Of a stretch of DNA of 34,210 nucleotides, positions 16,465-25,335 are shown in pieces. The notes below the pieces were generated by a model, which was not told the origin of the DNA, searched no databases, and saw only the letters and a list, made by a program, of their open reading frames with translations. Each line of letters opens with the position of its first letter. Within the stretch, counting starts at the first letter, position 1. Source of the DNA: Rhizobacter sp. (GTDB lineage Bacteria > Pseudomonadota > Gammaproteobacteria > Burkholderiales > Burkholderiaceae_C); assembly GCA_025350965.1 (NCBI GenBank), contig JANXWV010000145.1:1-34210 (forward strand), in the 5' to 3' direction. Position numbers and translations under genes: made by a program.

Positions 16465-18558
16465 ATGAGCGCGAACTACGAAGTCCACGGCAACGTTGCC
16501 GTCATCACGCTGAACAACCCGCCGGTCAACGGCCTGGGCTACGAAACTCGGGTGGGCATCACCACCGGCCTGGACAAGGCGCTGGCCGACACTGCGGTCA
16601 AGGCGATCGTGATCACCGGTGGGGGCAAGGCGTTCTCGGGCGGGGCCGACATCCGTGAGTTCACTTCCGCCAAGGCGACCGCCGAGCCGAACCTGCTGAG
16701 CGTGATTGCCGCCCTGGAAGCCAGCACCAAGCCCGTGATCGCCGCGGTGCACAGCGTGTGCATGGGTGGCGGCCTGGAACTGGCGCTCGGCTGCCACTAC
16801 CGCGTGGCCGCACCGGGTGCGCTGGTGGCGCTGCCCGAAGTGAAGATCGGCCTGATCCCCGGCGCCGGTGGAACGCAGCGCTTGCCGCGCGTGCTGGGTG
16901 TGGAGACCGCGCTGAACATGATCGTCAGCGGCGAGCCGGTGAAGAGCGAGATGCTGGCTGCACTGCCGGGGCAGAAGCTCTTCGACAAGATCATCGACGG
17001 CGACCTGATGGCCGGTGCGCTGGCCTACGCCGCCGAGAAGGCCGATGCCCGGCCCTTGCCGCTGGTGCGCACCCTGAAGGTCAGCCACCCGAACGCCGAC
17101 GCCTACCTGCAGTTCACCCGCAACATGGTGGCCGGCATGTCGAAGAACTTTCCCGCGCCGCTGAAGTGCATCGAGGCGGTGGCCGGTTCGCTCAAGCTCA
17201 AGTTCGACGACGGCATGAAGCTCGAACGCGAGATCTTCATGGCCTTGATGGTCACGCCCGAGTGCAAGGCGCTGCGCCATGCGTTCGTGGCCGAGCGCGC
17301 CACGACCAAGATCCCCGACGTGCCGGGCGACACGCCCGTGCGTGATGTGAAGAAGCTCGCCGTCATCGGCGCCGGCACCATGGGTGGCGGCATCGCCATG
17401 AACTTCCTGAACGCCGGTATTCCGGTCGTGATGCTCGAGATGAAGCAGGAAGCGCTCGACAAGGGCGTGGCCATCATCCGCAAGAACTACGACTCACAGG
17501 TCAAGAAGGGCAAGCTCAAGCAAGACAAGCTCGACGCGCGCATGGCGCTGCTGACCACCACGCTGAACTACGCCGACCTGAAAGACGCCGACATGGTGAT
17601 CGAGGCCGTGTTCGAAGACATGGGCGTGAAGGAAACCGTGTTCAAGACGCTTGACGAAGTGATGAAGCCCGGCGCCATTCTGGCCAGCAACACCAGCACG
17701 CTCGACGTCGACCAGATCGCCGCGTTCACCAAGCGCCCGCAAGACGTGATCGGCACGCACTTCTTCAGCCCGGCCAACGTGATGAAGCTGCTCGAAGTCG
17801 TGCGCGGCAAGCACACCGCGAAAGACGTGCTCGCAACCGTGATGGCGCTGGGCAAGAAGATCAAGAAGACCTGCGTGGTCTCAGGCGTGTGCGACGGCTT
17901 CATCGGCAACCGCATGATCGAGCAGTACTCGCGCCAGGCCGGTTTCCTGCTCGAAGAAGGCTGCACGCCGGCGCAGGTCGACAAGGCCATGGAGAAGTTC
18001 GGCATGGCGATGGGCCCGTTCCGCATGGGCGATCTGGCGGGCAACGACGTGGGCTGGTACATCCGCAAGCGCCGCTACCTCGAGAAGCCGAACCTGCGCT
18101 ACTCCAAGACGGCCGACCTGCTGTGCGAGCTGGGCCGTTTCGGCCAGAAGACCGGCGCCGGCTGGTACGACTACGCACCCGGCAAGCGCGACGCGATCCC
18201 GAGCAAGGTCGTCACCGACATGCTCGACAAGCACCGTGCCGATCTAGGCATCACACCGCGCAAGATCAGCGACGACGAAATCGTGCACCGGCTCGTCTAT
18301 GCGCTGGTGAACGAAGGCGCGAAGATCGTCGACGAAGGTATCGCACTGCGCGCGTCCGACATCGACATGGTCTACCTCACCGGCTACGGCTTCCCGCTGC
18401 ACCGCGGTGGGCCGATGTGCTACGCCGACACGGCGGGCCTCTTCAACGTGGCTGCCGCCATGAAGCGCTTCGCGCAGAACCCGCTCGACGACGGTGCGTT
18501 CTGGCAACCCGCGCCGCTGCTCGCAAAGCTGGCGGCCGAGGTCAAGAGCTTCAGCTGA
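16465..18558 (+). CDS. Bifunctional enoyl-CoA hydratase / 3-hydroxyacyl-CoA dehydrogenase
   Basis: 697 residues, FadB/FadJ or peroxisomal L-bifunctional-enzyme type. Residues 1-190 are a crotonase domain with both catalytic glutamates in place: Glu105 in G-G-G-L-E-L-A and Glu125 in L-P-E-V-K-I-G, spaced as in crotonase. A linker leads to the NAD-binding domain opening K-L-A-V-I-G-A-G-T-M-G-G-G near 297-308. G-T-H-F-F-S-P-A-N-V-M-K gives the dehydrogenase His at about 432. C-terminal 3HCDH repeats follow (D-G-F-I-G-N-R; G-F-P-L-H-R-G-G-P). It catalyses hydration and NAD-dependent oxidation in beta-oxidation. GAGGG at 16453-16457 supports ATG 16465. First gene of the catabolic cluster, behind a candidate operator. 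Confidence 0.95.
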   Translation: MSANYEVHGNVAVITLNNPPVNGLGYETRVGITTGLDKALADTAVKAIVITGGGKAFSGGADIREFTSAKATAEPNLLSVIAALEASTKPVIAAVHSVCMGGGLELALGCHYRVAAPGALVALPEVKIGLIPGAGGTQRLPRVLGVETALNMIVSGEPVKSEMLAALPGQKLFDKIIDGDLMAGALAYAAEKADARPLPLVRTLKVSHPNADAYLQFTRNMVAGMSKNFPAPLKCIEAVAGSLKLKFDDGMKLEREIFMALMVTPECKALRHAFVAERATTKIPDVPGDTPVRDVKKLAVIGAGTMGGGIAMNFLNAGIPVVMLEMKQEALDKGVAIIRKNYDSQVKKGKLKQDKLDARMALLTTTLNYADLKDADMVIEAVFEDMGVKETVFKTLDEVMKPGAILASNTSTLDVDQIAAFTKRPQDVIGTHFFSPANVMKLLEVVRGKHTAKDVLATVMALGKKIKKTCVVSGVCDGFIGNRMIEQYSRQAGFLLEEGCTPAQVDKAMEKFGMAMGPFRMGDLAGNDVGWYIRKRRYLEKPNLRYSKTADLLCELGRFGQKTGAGWYDYAPGKRDAIPSKVVTDMLDKHRADLGITPRKISDDEIVHRLVYALVNEGAKIVDEGIALRASDIDMVYLTGYGFPLHRGGPMCYADTAGLFNVAAAMKRFAQNPLDDGAFWQPAPLLAKLAAEVKSFS

Positions 18559-18572
18559 CGCGCCCCGAAGCT

Positions 18573-18598
18573 CACACGCGAAGCCCACACGCGAAGCC
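18573..18598 (+). repeat. 13-bp perfect tandem duplication in the gap before the M20 gene
   Basis: cacacgcgaagcc occurs twice head to tail; a diverged third copy (acgcaaccgaagccac) follows. It fills most of the 58-nt gap between the bifunctional gene and the M20 peptidase gene, where a Shine-Dalgarno sequence would normally be expected and none is clear. Confidence 0.85.
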
Positions 18599-18616
18599 AC
18601 GCAACCGAAGCCACCC

Positions 18617-20092
18617 ATGCGCAAGCTGCTCGCATTGATCGGTCTCGTGGTCCTCGCGCTGGCGCTGGCGGTGGGCATCAAGACCATCACCATGCCGTCG
18701 CGGCAGGTGGCCGCGGCGGCAGTGGCGCCGGTTGCGCTCGACGTCGCCGGCGCGTCGGCACGGCTCGCGTCGGCAGTGCGCCTCAAGACCATCGCGTCGC
18801 TGACCGACGTGAACGCGAACGCGGCCGAGTTCACCGGCCTGCACGCGCTTCTGCAGTCGAGCTTCCCGAAGGCGCATGCCGTGCTCAAGCGCGAGGTGGT
18901 GGGCCGCTTCGGCCTGCTCTACACCTGGCCCGGCAGCGACCCGAAGGCAGCGCCGATCGCATGGATGGCGCACCAGGACGTCGTGCCCGTCGCCCCCGGA
19001 ACCGAGGCCGACTGGCAACAGCCGCCTTTCGACGGCGTCGTGAAAGACGGCTTCGTCTGGGGCCGTGGCGCGTGGGACGACAAGGGCAACCTGATGTCGA
19101 TGATGGAAGCGGTCGAGGTTCTCGCAGCCAGCGGCTTCACGCCGCGCCAAACGCTCTACCTCGTGTTCGGCGACGACGAAGAAATCGGCGGCCAGCGCGG
19201 CGCGCTGCAGATCGCCAAACTGCTCAAGGAACGCGGTGTGCGCTTGCAGTTCATCGTCGACGAAGGCCTGCTCATCACTGAAGGCGTGCTCAAAGGCCTG
19301 GACCGGCCCGCCGCGCTCGTCGGCGTGGCCGAGAAGGGCTACCTCACGCTGCAGCTCACGGCGTCAAGCACGCCCGGCCATTCGTCGATGCCGCCGCCGC
19401 AGGCCGAGGTGTCGGCCATCGGCATGCTCTCGGCCGGCCTCGCGCGGCTCGAAGACAAGCAGATGCCGCTCGCGATCCGTGGCCTCTCGAAAGACATGTT
19501 CGAGTCACTGGCGCCAGAGATGAACGGCCTGAACCGCGTGTTCCTGTCGAACCTGTGGCTGTTCGGCCCGGTCGTCGAAAGCCAGTTGAAGAAGACCGCC
19601 AGCACGAATGCGATGCTGCGCACGACCACCGCGCTCACGGTCATGAACGCCGGCAATGCCGACAACGTGCTGCCCGGCCGCGCGAATGCGTCGGTCAACT
19701 TCCGCCTGCTGCCCGGCGACAGCAGCGACGCCGTCGTCGAGCACGTCACCAAGGTGGTGGGCAACGCCGGTGTCAGCGTGGCCAAGGCGGCCGGCTTTTC
19801 CGAGGCATCGCGCGTCGCGGCGAGCGACGTGCCGGGCTTTCGCCTGGTCGCGCGCACGCTGCGCGAACTGCACCCCGATGTGGTGGTGGCGCCGGGCCTG
19901 ATGTTGGGCGCTACCGACTCGCGCCACTTCGAGGGCGTGGCCGACAACATCTACAAGTTCTCGCCGGTGCGCGCCGGGCCCGACGACCTGAAGCGCTTTC
20001 ACGGCACCAACGAGCGCATCTCGAGCGCCAACTACGCCGAGATGATCCAGTTCTATCACCAGCTGCTGCGCAACGCGCAAGCGGCGCCCTGA
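18617..20092 (+). CDS. M20-family metallopeptidase (carboxypeptidase S / PM20D1-like), membrane anchored
   Basis: 491 residues. Residues 4-22 are one hydrophobic segment behind M-R-K, a signal anchor or uncleaved signal, placing the enzyme on the periplasmic side. The di-zinc site of M20 enzymes is recognisable: M-A-H-Q-D-V (His119), G-A-W-D-D-K-G (Asp154), D-D-E-E-I-G-G (catalytic Glu188, ligand Glu189), V-D-E-G near 215 and D-S-R-H-F near the C-terminus. A dimerisation-type insert around G-H-S-S-M-P-P lies between. Relatives cleave C-terminal residues of small peptides; the animal PM20D1 branch hydrolyses and forms N-acyl amino acids. Its place within a beta-oxidation cluster makes N-acyl compounds a reasonable substrate guess, not established. 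Start chosen at the signal segment. Confidence 0.85.
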   Translation: MRKLLALIGLVVLALALAVGIKTITMPSRQVAAAAVAPVALDVAGASARLASAVRLKTIASLTDVNANAAEFTGLHALLQSSFPKAHAVLKREVVGRFGLLYTWPGSDPKAAPIAWMAHQDVVPVAPGTEADWQQPPFDGVVKDGFVWGRGAWDDKGNLMSMMEAVEVLAASGFTPRQTLYLVFGDDEEIGGQRGALQIAKLLKERGVRLQFIVDEGLLITEGVLKGLDRPAALVGVAEKGYLTLQLTASSTPGHSSMPPPQAEVSAIGMLSAGLARLEDKQMPLAIRGLSKDMFESLAPEMNGLNRVFLSNLWLFGPVVESQLKKTASTNAMLRTTTALTVMNAGNADNVLPGRANASVNFRLLPGDSSDAVVEHVTKVVGNAGVSVAKAAGFSEASRVAASDVPGFRLVARTLRELHPDVVVAPGLMLGATDSRHFEGVADNIYKFSPVRAGPDDLKRFHGTNERISSANYAEMIQFYHQLLRNAQAAP

Positions 20093-20105
20093 CTCGGAGC
20101 CTCCC

Positions 20106-20684
20106 ATGAACGACCGCGCCACCTTCACCCGCATGGAAGACAGCACCCAGGGCGACTGGCAGAAGATCGTCGGCGAATATGTGCCGTTCGCACGCACGCT
20201 GCCCGACCGGCTGATGGCCCACCTGAAGGTGCTCGAAGGCGACTACGGCGGCTTCCCGGTCGACCGCTACACGCATTCGCTGCAGACCGCCACCAACGCG
20301 CTGCGCGCCGGGCGCGACGAGGAATACGTGGTCTGCGCGCTGTTCCACGACATCGGCGACACGCTGGGTACGTACAACCACTTCGACATTGCCGCCGCCA
20401 TTCTCAAGCCCTTCGTCAGCGATGCGAACCTGTGGATGGTGCAGAACCACGGCATCTTCCAGGGCTACTACTTCTTCCATCACCTCGGCATGAACCGCGA
20501 CCTGCGCGACCAGTTCCAGGGCCACGCGCACTACGAGCGCACGGCCGAGTTCTGCGACCAGTACGACAACCCGGCCTTCGATGCGAACGCCGAGACCTTG
20601 CCGATGAGCGAGTTCGAGCCGATGGTGCGGCGCGTCTTCGCGCAGCCCCGCAACAGCATCTACACCGCCGCACTCAGCACCTGA
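20106..20684 (+). CDS. HD-fold protein with a PhnZ/MIOX-like metal-ligand pattern
   Basis: 192 residues. Candidate ligands are His57 (Y-T-H-S), His81-Asp82 (L-F-H-D-I-G-D), His92 (Y-N-H-F-D), His115 (V-Q-N-H-G) and Asp151 (E-F-C-D-Q-Y-D). The order His, His-Asp, His, His, Asp and the intervals 24, 1, 10, 23 and 36 resemble the six-ligand sites of HD-type diiron oxygenases such as PhnZ and myo-inositol oxygenase more than a phosphohydrolase site. Hydrolase activity is not excluded. GGAG at 20096-20099 supports ATG 20106, 13 nt after the M20 gene; an internal ATG at 20133 is possible. It lies between the M20 gene and the thiolase gene. Substrate unknown. Confidence 0.75.
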   Translation: MNDRATFTRMEDSTQGDWQKIVGEYVPFARTLPDRLMAHLKVLEGDYGGFPVDRYTHSLQTATNALRAGRDEEYVVCALFHDIGDTLGTYNHFDIAAAILKPFVSDANLWMVQNHGIFQGYYFFHHLGMNRDLRDQFQGHAHYERTAEFCDQYDNPAFDANAETLPMSEFEPMVRRVFAQPRNSIYTAALST

Positions 20685-20722
20685 GCCGCGCGCCCCACCC
20701 GTCCATTTCAGGAGAGAACCCC

Positions 20723-21898
20723 ATGACCAGCGCCGTGATCGTTTCCACCGCCCGCACCCCTCTTGCCAAGAGCTGGAAGGGCGCCTTCAACATGACGCAC
20801 GGCGCCACGCTCGGCGGCATCGCGGTACGCGCCGCCGTCGAGCGGGCGGGCATCGAGGCGGCTGAGGTCGATGACGTGATCATGGGCTGCGCCACGCCCG
20901 AGGGCGCCACCGGCAGCAACATCGCGCGCCAGATCGCGCTGCGCGCCGGGCTGCCGGTCACGACCAGCGGCATGACGGTGAACCGCTTCTGCTCCAGCGG
21001 CCTGCAGACCATCGCGATGGCCGCCCAGCGCGTGATCGCCGGCGAGTCCGACGTGATCGTGGCCGGTGGCGTCGAGAGCATCTCGTGCGTGCAGAACGAA
21101 GCCAACCGCCACATGGGTGCCGACCCGTGGCTCGTGGAGCACAAGCCCGAGATTTACTGGAACATGCTGCAAACGGCAGAGCAGGTGGCCAAGCGCTACA
21201 ACATCGGCCGCGAGCGCATGGACCACTACGGCGCCGGCAGCCAGCAACGCGCTGCTGCCGCCCTTGCTGCGGGCAAGTTCACCGACGAGATCATCGCCTG
21301 CACCGTCATGGCCGGTGTGGCCGACCCGGTGATGGGCCTGCGCACCAAGGAAGTCACGATCAGCGCCGACGAAGGCATTCGCGCCGGAACCACGTACGAC
21401 GGCATCAAGGACCTGCGCTCGGCCTTGCCCGGCGGCCTGATCTCGGCCGGCAACGCGAGCCAGTTCAGCGACGGCGGCGGCGCCTGCGTGGTGATGAACG
21501 AGGCGCTTGCTTCCAAGCGCAACCTCAAGCCGCTTGGCCGCTTCCTCGGCTTCGCGGTGGCCGGCTGCGAGCCCGATGAAATGGGCATCGGCCCGGTGTT
21601 CGCCGTGCCCAAGGTGCTGAAGAAGCTGGGCCTCACGGTGGCCGACATCGACCTCTGGGAACTCAACGAAGCCTTTGCCGTGCAAGTGCTGTATTGCGCC
21701 GACACGCTGGGCATTCCGATGGACAAGCTCAACGTGAACGGCGGCGCCATTGCGGTCGGCCACCCCTACGGCGTGAGCGGCCAGCGCCTGACCGGCCACG
21801 CGCTCATAGAAGGCAAGCGCCGCGGTGCCAAACGCGTGGTCGTGACCATGTGCATCGGCGGCGGCATGGGCGCAGCGGGTGTGTTCGAGGTGCTTTGA
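20723..21898 (+). CDS. Acetyl-CoA C-acyltransferase (thiolase)
   Basis: 391 residues, a degradative-type thiolase that splits 3-ketoacyl-CoA with CoA. The acyl-accepting nucleophile is Cys90 in N-R-F-C-S-S-G; His347 in G-H-P-Y-G-V-S-G and Cys377 in M-C-I-G-G-G-M-G complete the active site. In the block around His347 the usual G-H-P-x-G-x-S/T-G is kept. AGGAG at 20710-20714 supports ATG 20723. With the bifunctional enzyme and acyl-CoA dehydrogenase nearby it completes a beta-oxidation cycle. FadA-like by role; chain-length preference is not visible. Confidence 0.95.
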   Translation: MTSAVIVSTARTPLAKSWKGAFNMTHGATLGGIAVRAAVERAGIEAAEVDDVIMGCATPEGATGSNIARQIALRAGLPVTTSGMTVNRFCSSGLQTIAMAAQRVIAGESDVIVAGGVESISCVQNEANRHMGADPWLVEHKPEIYWNMLQTAEQVAKRYNIGRERMDHYGAGSQQRAAAALAAGKFTDEIIACTVMAGVADPVMGLRTKEVTISADEGIRAGTTYDGIKDLRSALPGGLISAGNASQFSDGGGACVVMNEALASKRNLKPLGRFLGFAVAGCEPDEMGIGPVFAVPKVLKKLGLTVADIDLWELNEAFAVQVLYCADTLGIPMDKLNVNGGAIAVGHPYGVSGQRLTGHALIEGKRRGAKRVVVTMCIGGGMGAAGVFEVL

Positions 21899-21920
21899 CG
21901 AACCTCGCCCCCACAGCACC

Positions 21921-23795
21921 ATGACCTACCGCCAGACCACCGACTTCCTGCTCTACGACTGGCTGAATGTCGAGTCGCTGCAAACGCGCGCGCGCTTTGC
22001 TGATCATTCCCGCGAGACCTTCTCGCAGGTGATGGACACCTGCGAGCGCATTGCACGCGAGAAGTTCGCACCGTTCTCGCGTCTGTCCGACGTTGAAGAG
22101 CCGTGGTTCGACGGCGAGCGGGTCCACCTGCCGCAGGCCAGCCATGACGCGGCCAAGGCCTACGCCGAATCCGGCATGCTCGCGGCGGCGCAAGACTACG
22201 AACTGGGCGGCATGCAGCTGCCCTGCGTCGTCGAGATGGCGGCGAACAGCTTCTTCTCGAAGGCCGGCATCGGCATCGGCGGCGGCGGCATGCTGACCAG
22301 CGGCAACGCCAACCTGCTGATGGCGCATGGCACGCCGTCGCAGCAGCAGGTGTTCGCAGCGAACGAGTTCTCGGGCCGCTTCGCCGGCACCATGTGCCTG
22401 AGCGAGCCGCAGGCCGGCTCCAGCCTGTCAGACGTGGTCACGCGCGCCGTGCCCGACGGCAACGGTTCCGAGAGCGACCCGCTCGGCCCACGCTACCGCC
22501 TGCGCGGCAACAAGATGTGGATCAGCAACGGCGAGCATGAGCTCACCGAAAACATCGTGCACCTCGTGCTGGCCAAGATTCCCGGGCCCGACGGAAAGTT
22601 GATCGCCGGCACGAAAGGCATTTCTCTTTTTATCGTGCCGAAGAAGTTGGTTGACGCGCACGGCCAGCTCACTGGCGAACGCAACGATGTGGCGCTGGCT
22701 GGCCTGAACCACAAGCTCGGCTACCGCGGCATACCGAACACGCTGCTCAACTTCGGCGAGGGCAAGTTCCCGGTGCGGGGCGGCAGCGGCGGCGGGCTCG
22801 ATGGTGCCGGCAGCGGCGCCATCGGCTACCTCGTCGGCAAGCCGCACGAAGGCCTGCGCTGCATGTTCCACATGATGAATGAGGCACGCATCGCTGTCGG
22901 CCTGGGCGCTGCGGTCATCGGCTACGCGGGCTTCGAGGCGTCGCTCGACTACGCCCGAACCCGCCCGCAGGGCCGGCCGATGGGCGTAGGCGGCAAGGAC
23001 GCCACCCAGCCGCAGATTGCCATCATCGAGCACGCCGACGTGAAGCGCATGCTGCTCGCGCAGAAGAGCTACTGCGAAGGTGCGCTCGCACTCGAATTCT
23101 ATTGCGCGAAGTTGGTGGACGAACAGCACACCGGCGACGCGGCCGCGTCGGCCGAAGCGGCGCTGCTGCTGGAGATGCTCACGCCCATCGCCAAGAGCTG
23201 GCCGAGCGAGTGGTGCCTGGAAGCGAACAGCCTGGCGATTCAGGTGCATGGCGGTTATGGCTACACGCGGGACTTCCCGGTCGAGCAGCTCTGGCGGGAC
23301 AACCGCCTGAACATGATCCACGAGGGCACGCACGGCATTCAAGGCCTCGACCTGCTGGGCCGCAAGGTGGTCATGCAGCAGGGCGCGGGCCTGGCGCTGG
23401 TCGTGATGAAGGTCGGCGACACGGTGGCGCGTGCGCGCGGCATCCCCTCACTGGCTGCGCATGCGGATGCACTGGCCGCCCAGCTCGACCACCTCGTCAC
23501 CGCCACGCATGCAGCCTGGTCTACCGGCGAGCCCGAGGCGGCCTTGGCCAATGCCACACCCTACCTGCAGGCCTTCGGCCACACCGTGCTGGCCTGGATG
23601 TGGCTGGACGTGGCGCTGTGCGCCCAGGCTCGATTGAACTCGCAAACCCCGCCCACCCACGCGCCGATGCACGCCGGCCTGCTGGCGGCCTGCCAGTACT
23701 TCTTCCACTACGAGTTGCCCAAGGTTCCGGCGTGGCTGGCGGTGGTGGAAACGCGTGACGACACCTGCCGCAGCATGCAAGACGCGTGGTTCTGA
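21921..23795 (+). CDS. Long-form acyl-CoA dehydrogenase (FadE-like)
   Basis: 624 residues, longer than the 380-400 of short/medium-chain enzymes because of an added C-terminal domain like that of DmdC-type or large bacterial acyl-CoA dehydrogenases. The N-terminal helical domain begins near M-T-Y-R-Q-T-T-D-F-L-L. The flavin-region motif M-C-L-S-E-P-Q-A-G-S-S and K-M-W-I-S-N-G-E-H-E are clear. The catalytic base is probably Glu468 in I-H-E-G-T-H-G-I-Q, with G-L-D-L-L-G-R-K after it. It performs FAD-dependent alpha,beta-desaturation of acyl-CoA and passes electrons to ETF. Starts 22 nt after the thiolase with no strong Shine-Dalgarno; the ATG at 21921 fits the family N-terminus. Confidence 0.93.
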   Translation: MTYRQTTDFLLYDWLNVESLQTRARFADHSRETFSQVMDTCERIAREKFAPFSRLSDVEEPWFDGERVHLPQASHDAAKAYAESGMLAAAQDYELGGMQLPCVVEMAANSFFSKAGIGIGGGGMLTSGNANLLMAHGTPSQQQVFAANEFSGRFAGTMCLSEPQAGSSLSDVVTRAVPDGNGSESDPLGPRYRLRGNKMWISNGEHELTENIVHLVLAKIPGPDGKLIAGTKGISLFIVPKKLVDAHGQLTGERNDVALAGLNHKLGYRGIPNTLLNFGEGKFPVRGGSGGGLDGAGSGAIGYLVGKPHEGLRCMFHMMNEARIAVGLGAAVIGYAGFEASLDYARTRPQGRPMGVGGKDATQPQIAIIEHADVKRMLLAQKSYCEGALALEFYCAKLVDEQHTGDAAASAEAALLLEMLTPIAKSWPSEWCLEANSLAIQVHGGYGYTRDFPVEQLWRDNRLNMIHEGTHGIQGLDLLGRKVVMQQGAGLALVVMKVGDTVARARGIPSLAAHADALAAQLDHLVTATHAAWSTGEPEAALANATPYLQAFGHTVLAWMWLDVALCAQARLNSQTPPTHAPMHAGLLAACQYFFHYELPKVPAWLAVVETRDDTCRSMQDAWF

Positions 23796-23818
23796 AACCC
23801 GTTTCGCCTGCCATTGCC

Positions 23819-24010
23819 ATGAGCGCACGCAAGGTTGAAACCTGGGTCTGGGTGCTCGTGTACGGCGGCATGACCGTGCTGGGCATCGGCCTGGCAGTGC
23901 AACGAACCGACGCGCCTACAGGCTGGCTCATTGCCGGTACCGGCGGCGTGCTGGTGGGCCTGGGCGCACTGCTCGTGTGGGTTCGCTCGCGCATGCGCAA
24001 CGAGCCCTGA
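23819..24010 (+). CDS. Small two-helix membrane protein, unknown function
   Basis: 63 residues. Two hydrophobic stretches, about 10-26 (V-W-V-L-V-Y-G-G-M-T-V-L-G-I-G-L) and 34-53 (G-W-L-I-A-G-T-G-G-V-L-V-G-L-G-A-L-L-V-W), are joined by a short polar turn and followed by R-S-R-M-R at the end, so both termini are probably cytoplasmic. It lies between the acyl-CoA dehydrogenase and SDR genes with short gaps on both sides, consistent with the same transcript. An earlier in-frame start at 23786 would add 11 residues. No family recognised. Confidence 0.65.
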   Translation: MSARKVETWVWVLVYGGMTVLGIGLAVQRTDAPTGWLIAGTGGVLVGLGALLVWVRSRMRNEP

Positions 24011-24043
24011 AACTTTGAATTCATGACCTGAAAGCATCTGACC

Positions 24044-24835
24044 ATGAGCACACCGATCCAAAAACTCTTTGACCTCACCGGCAAGAACGCCGTCATTACC
24101 GGCGGCTCGCGCGGCCTGGGCCTGCAGATTGCCGAGGCCCTGGGTGAAGCCGGCGCCAAGGTCATGCTCACCTCGCGCAAGGCCGCTGACCTGGAAGAAG
24201 CCGTCGCCACCTTGCAAGCCCGGGGCATCGACGCCCGCTGGGTGGCGGCCGATGCCAGCCAGCCCGCCGAGATCGACCGCGTGGTGAGCGACACGCTCGA
24301 ACGCATGGGCCACGTCGACGTCCTCGTCAACAACGCTGGCGCCACCTGGGGCGCGCCTGCGGAAGACTACCCGCTCGACGCGTGGGACAAGGTCATGAAC
24401 CTCAACGTTCGCAGCATCTTCCTGATGAGCCAGGCAGTCGGCAAACGCAGCATGATCCCGCGCCGCAGCGGCCGCATCATCAACCTGGCGTCGATCGCCG
24501 GCCTCGGCGGCAACACGCCGGAGATGACCATGCTCGCCTACAACACCAGCAAGGCGGCCGTCGTGAACTTCACGCGCACGCTGGCCGGTGAATGGGGCAA
24601 ATACAACATCAACGTCAACGCACTCGCGCCCGGCATGTTCCCGAGCAAGATGACGAAAGGAACGTTCGACCGCCTCGGCGCCGAAGCACTGGCTGCGCAC
24701 GCCCCGCTGCTGCGCGTGGGTGACGACGACGACCTGAAAGGCGCGGCACTGCTGTTCGCTTCGCAAGCCGGCAAGCACATCACCGGGCAGACGCTGCCGG
24801 TCGACGGCGGCGTGTCGGCCATCATCGCGGGCTGA
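24044..24835 (+). CDS. Short-chain dehydrogenase/reductase (SDR)
   Basis: 263 residues of classical SDR type: cofactor loop T-G-G-S-R-G-L-G at 19-26, N-N-A-G at 96-99, catalytic Ser150, Tyr166 and Lys170 (Y-N-T-S-K). The end V-D-G-G-V-S-A-I-I-A-G matches the 3-oxoacyl reductase-like clade. Ser and Arg after the first strand (T-S-R-K) hint at NADPH preference. It is in the middle of the catabolic cluster, and likely reduces or oxidises a hydroxy/keto-acyl intermediate; exact substrate not predictable. Confidence 0.92.
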   Translation: MSTPIQKLFDLTGKNAVITGGSRGLGLQIAEALGEAGAKVMLTSRKAADLEEAVATLQARGIDARWVAADASQPAEIDRVVSDTLERMGHVDVLVNNAGATWGAPAEDYPLDAWDKVMNLNVRSIFLMSQAVGKRSMIPRRSGRIINLASIAGLGGNTPEMTMLAYNTSKAAVVNFTRTLAGEWGKYNINVNALAPGMFPSKMTKGTFDRLGAEALAAHAPLLRVGDDDDLKGAALLFASQAGKHITGQTLPVDGGVSAIIAG

Positions 24836-24855
24836 CCTTCACGGCGCGCCGCACG

Positions 24856-25293
24856 ATGGAATTCGCCGTTCACATTCCGTTCGTCGAGCTACTAGGTTTC
24901 GAGCTTCTCGTGTGCGAGGCCGGGCGAGCCGAGATTGCGCTACCGCTGCGCGACGAACTCACCAATTCGTGGAGCGTGGCGCACGGCGGTGTGCTGATGA
25001 CGCTGCTCGACGTGGCCATGGCGGGAGCGGCGCGCAGCCCGAATCAACCGGGCCATGCCACATCGCACGGCGTGGTCACGGTCGAGATGAAGACAAGCTT
25101 CATGCGCCCCGGCCTCGGCCGCCTGCTGGCCACCGGCACGCTGCTGCACCGCAGTGCGTCGATGGCGTTCTGCGACGCCCGCGTGGTCGACCCGCATGGC
25201 CTGATCGTGGCCCACGCGACCGGCACGTTCAAGTATTTGAAAGGCCTGCCTGCGGGCGGCAAGAAGATCCACCGGCAGGATGCCTCCGACTGA
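24856..25293 (+). CDS. PaaI-type hotdog thioesterase
   Basis: 145 residues of hotdog fold. The core has N-S-W-S-V-A-H-G-G-V-L-M-T-L-L-D: the H-G-G at 43-45 and Asp52 in the long helix are typical of acyl-CoA thioesterases in the PaaI/4HBT group. Strands V-T-V-E-M-K-T-S-F-M-R and A-T-G-T-F-K-Y complete the fold. It would hydrolyse acyl- or aryl-CoA to free CoA, perhaps rescuing stalled intermediates of this pathway. Starts 20 nt after the SDR gene. Confidence 0.9.
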   Translation: MEFAVHIPFVELLGFELLVCEAGRAEIALPLRDELTNSWSVAHGGVLMTLLDVAMAGAARSPNQPGHATSHGVVTVEMKTSFMRPGLGRLLATGTLLHRSASMAFCDARVVDPHGLIVAHATGTFKYLKGLPAGGKKIHRQDASD

Positions 25294-25335
25294 ATGCCTC
25301 CGCTGAACGCTCCATCTCAACCACAAGGGTTCCCC

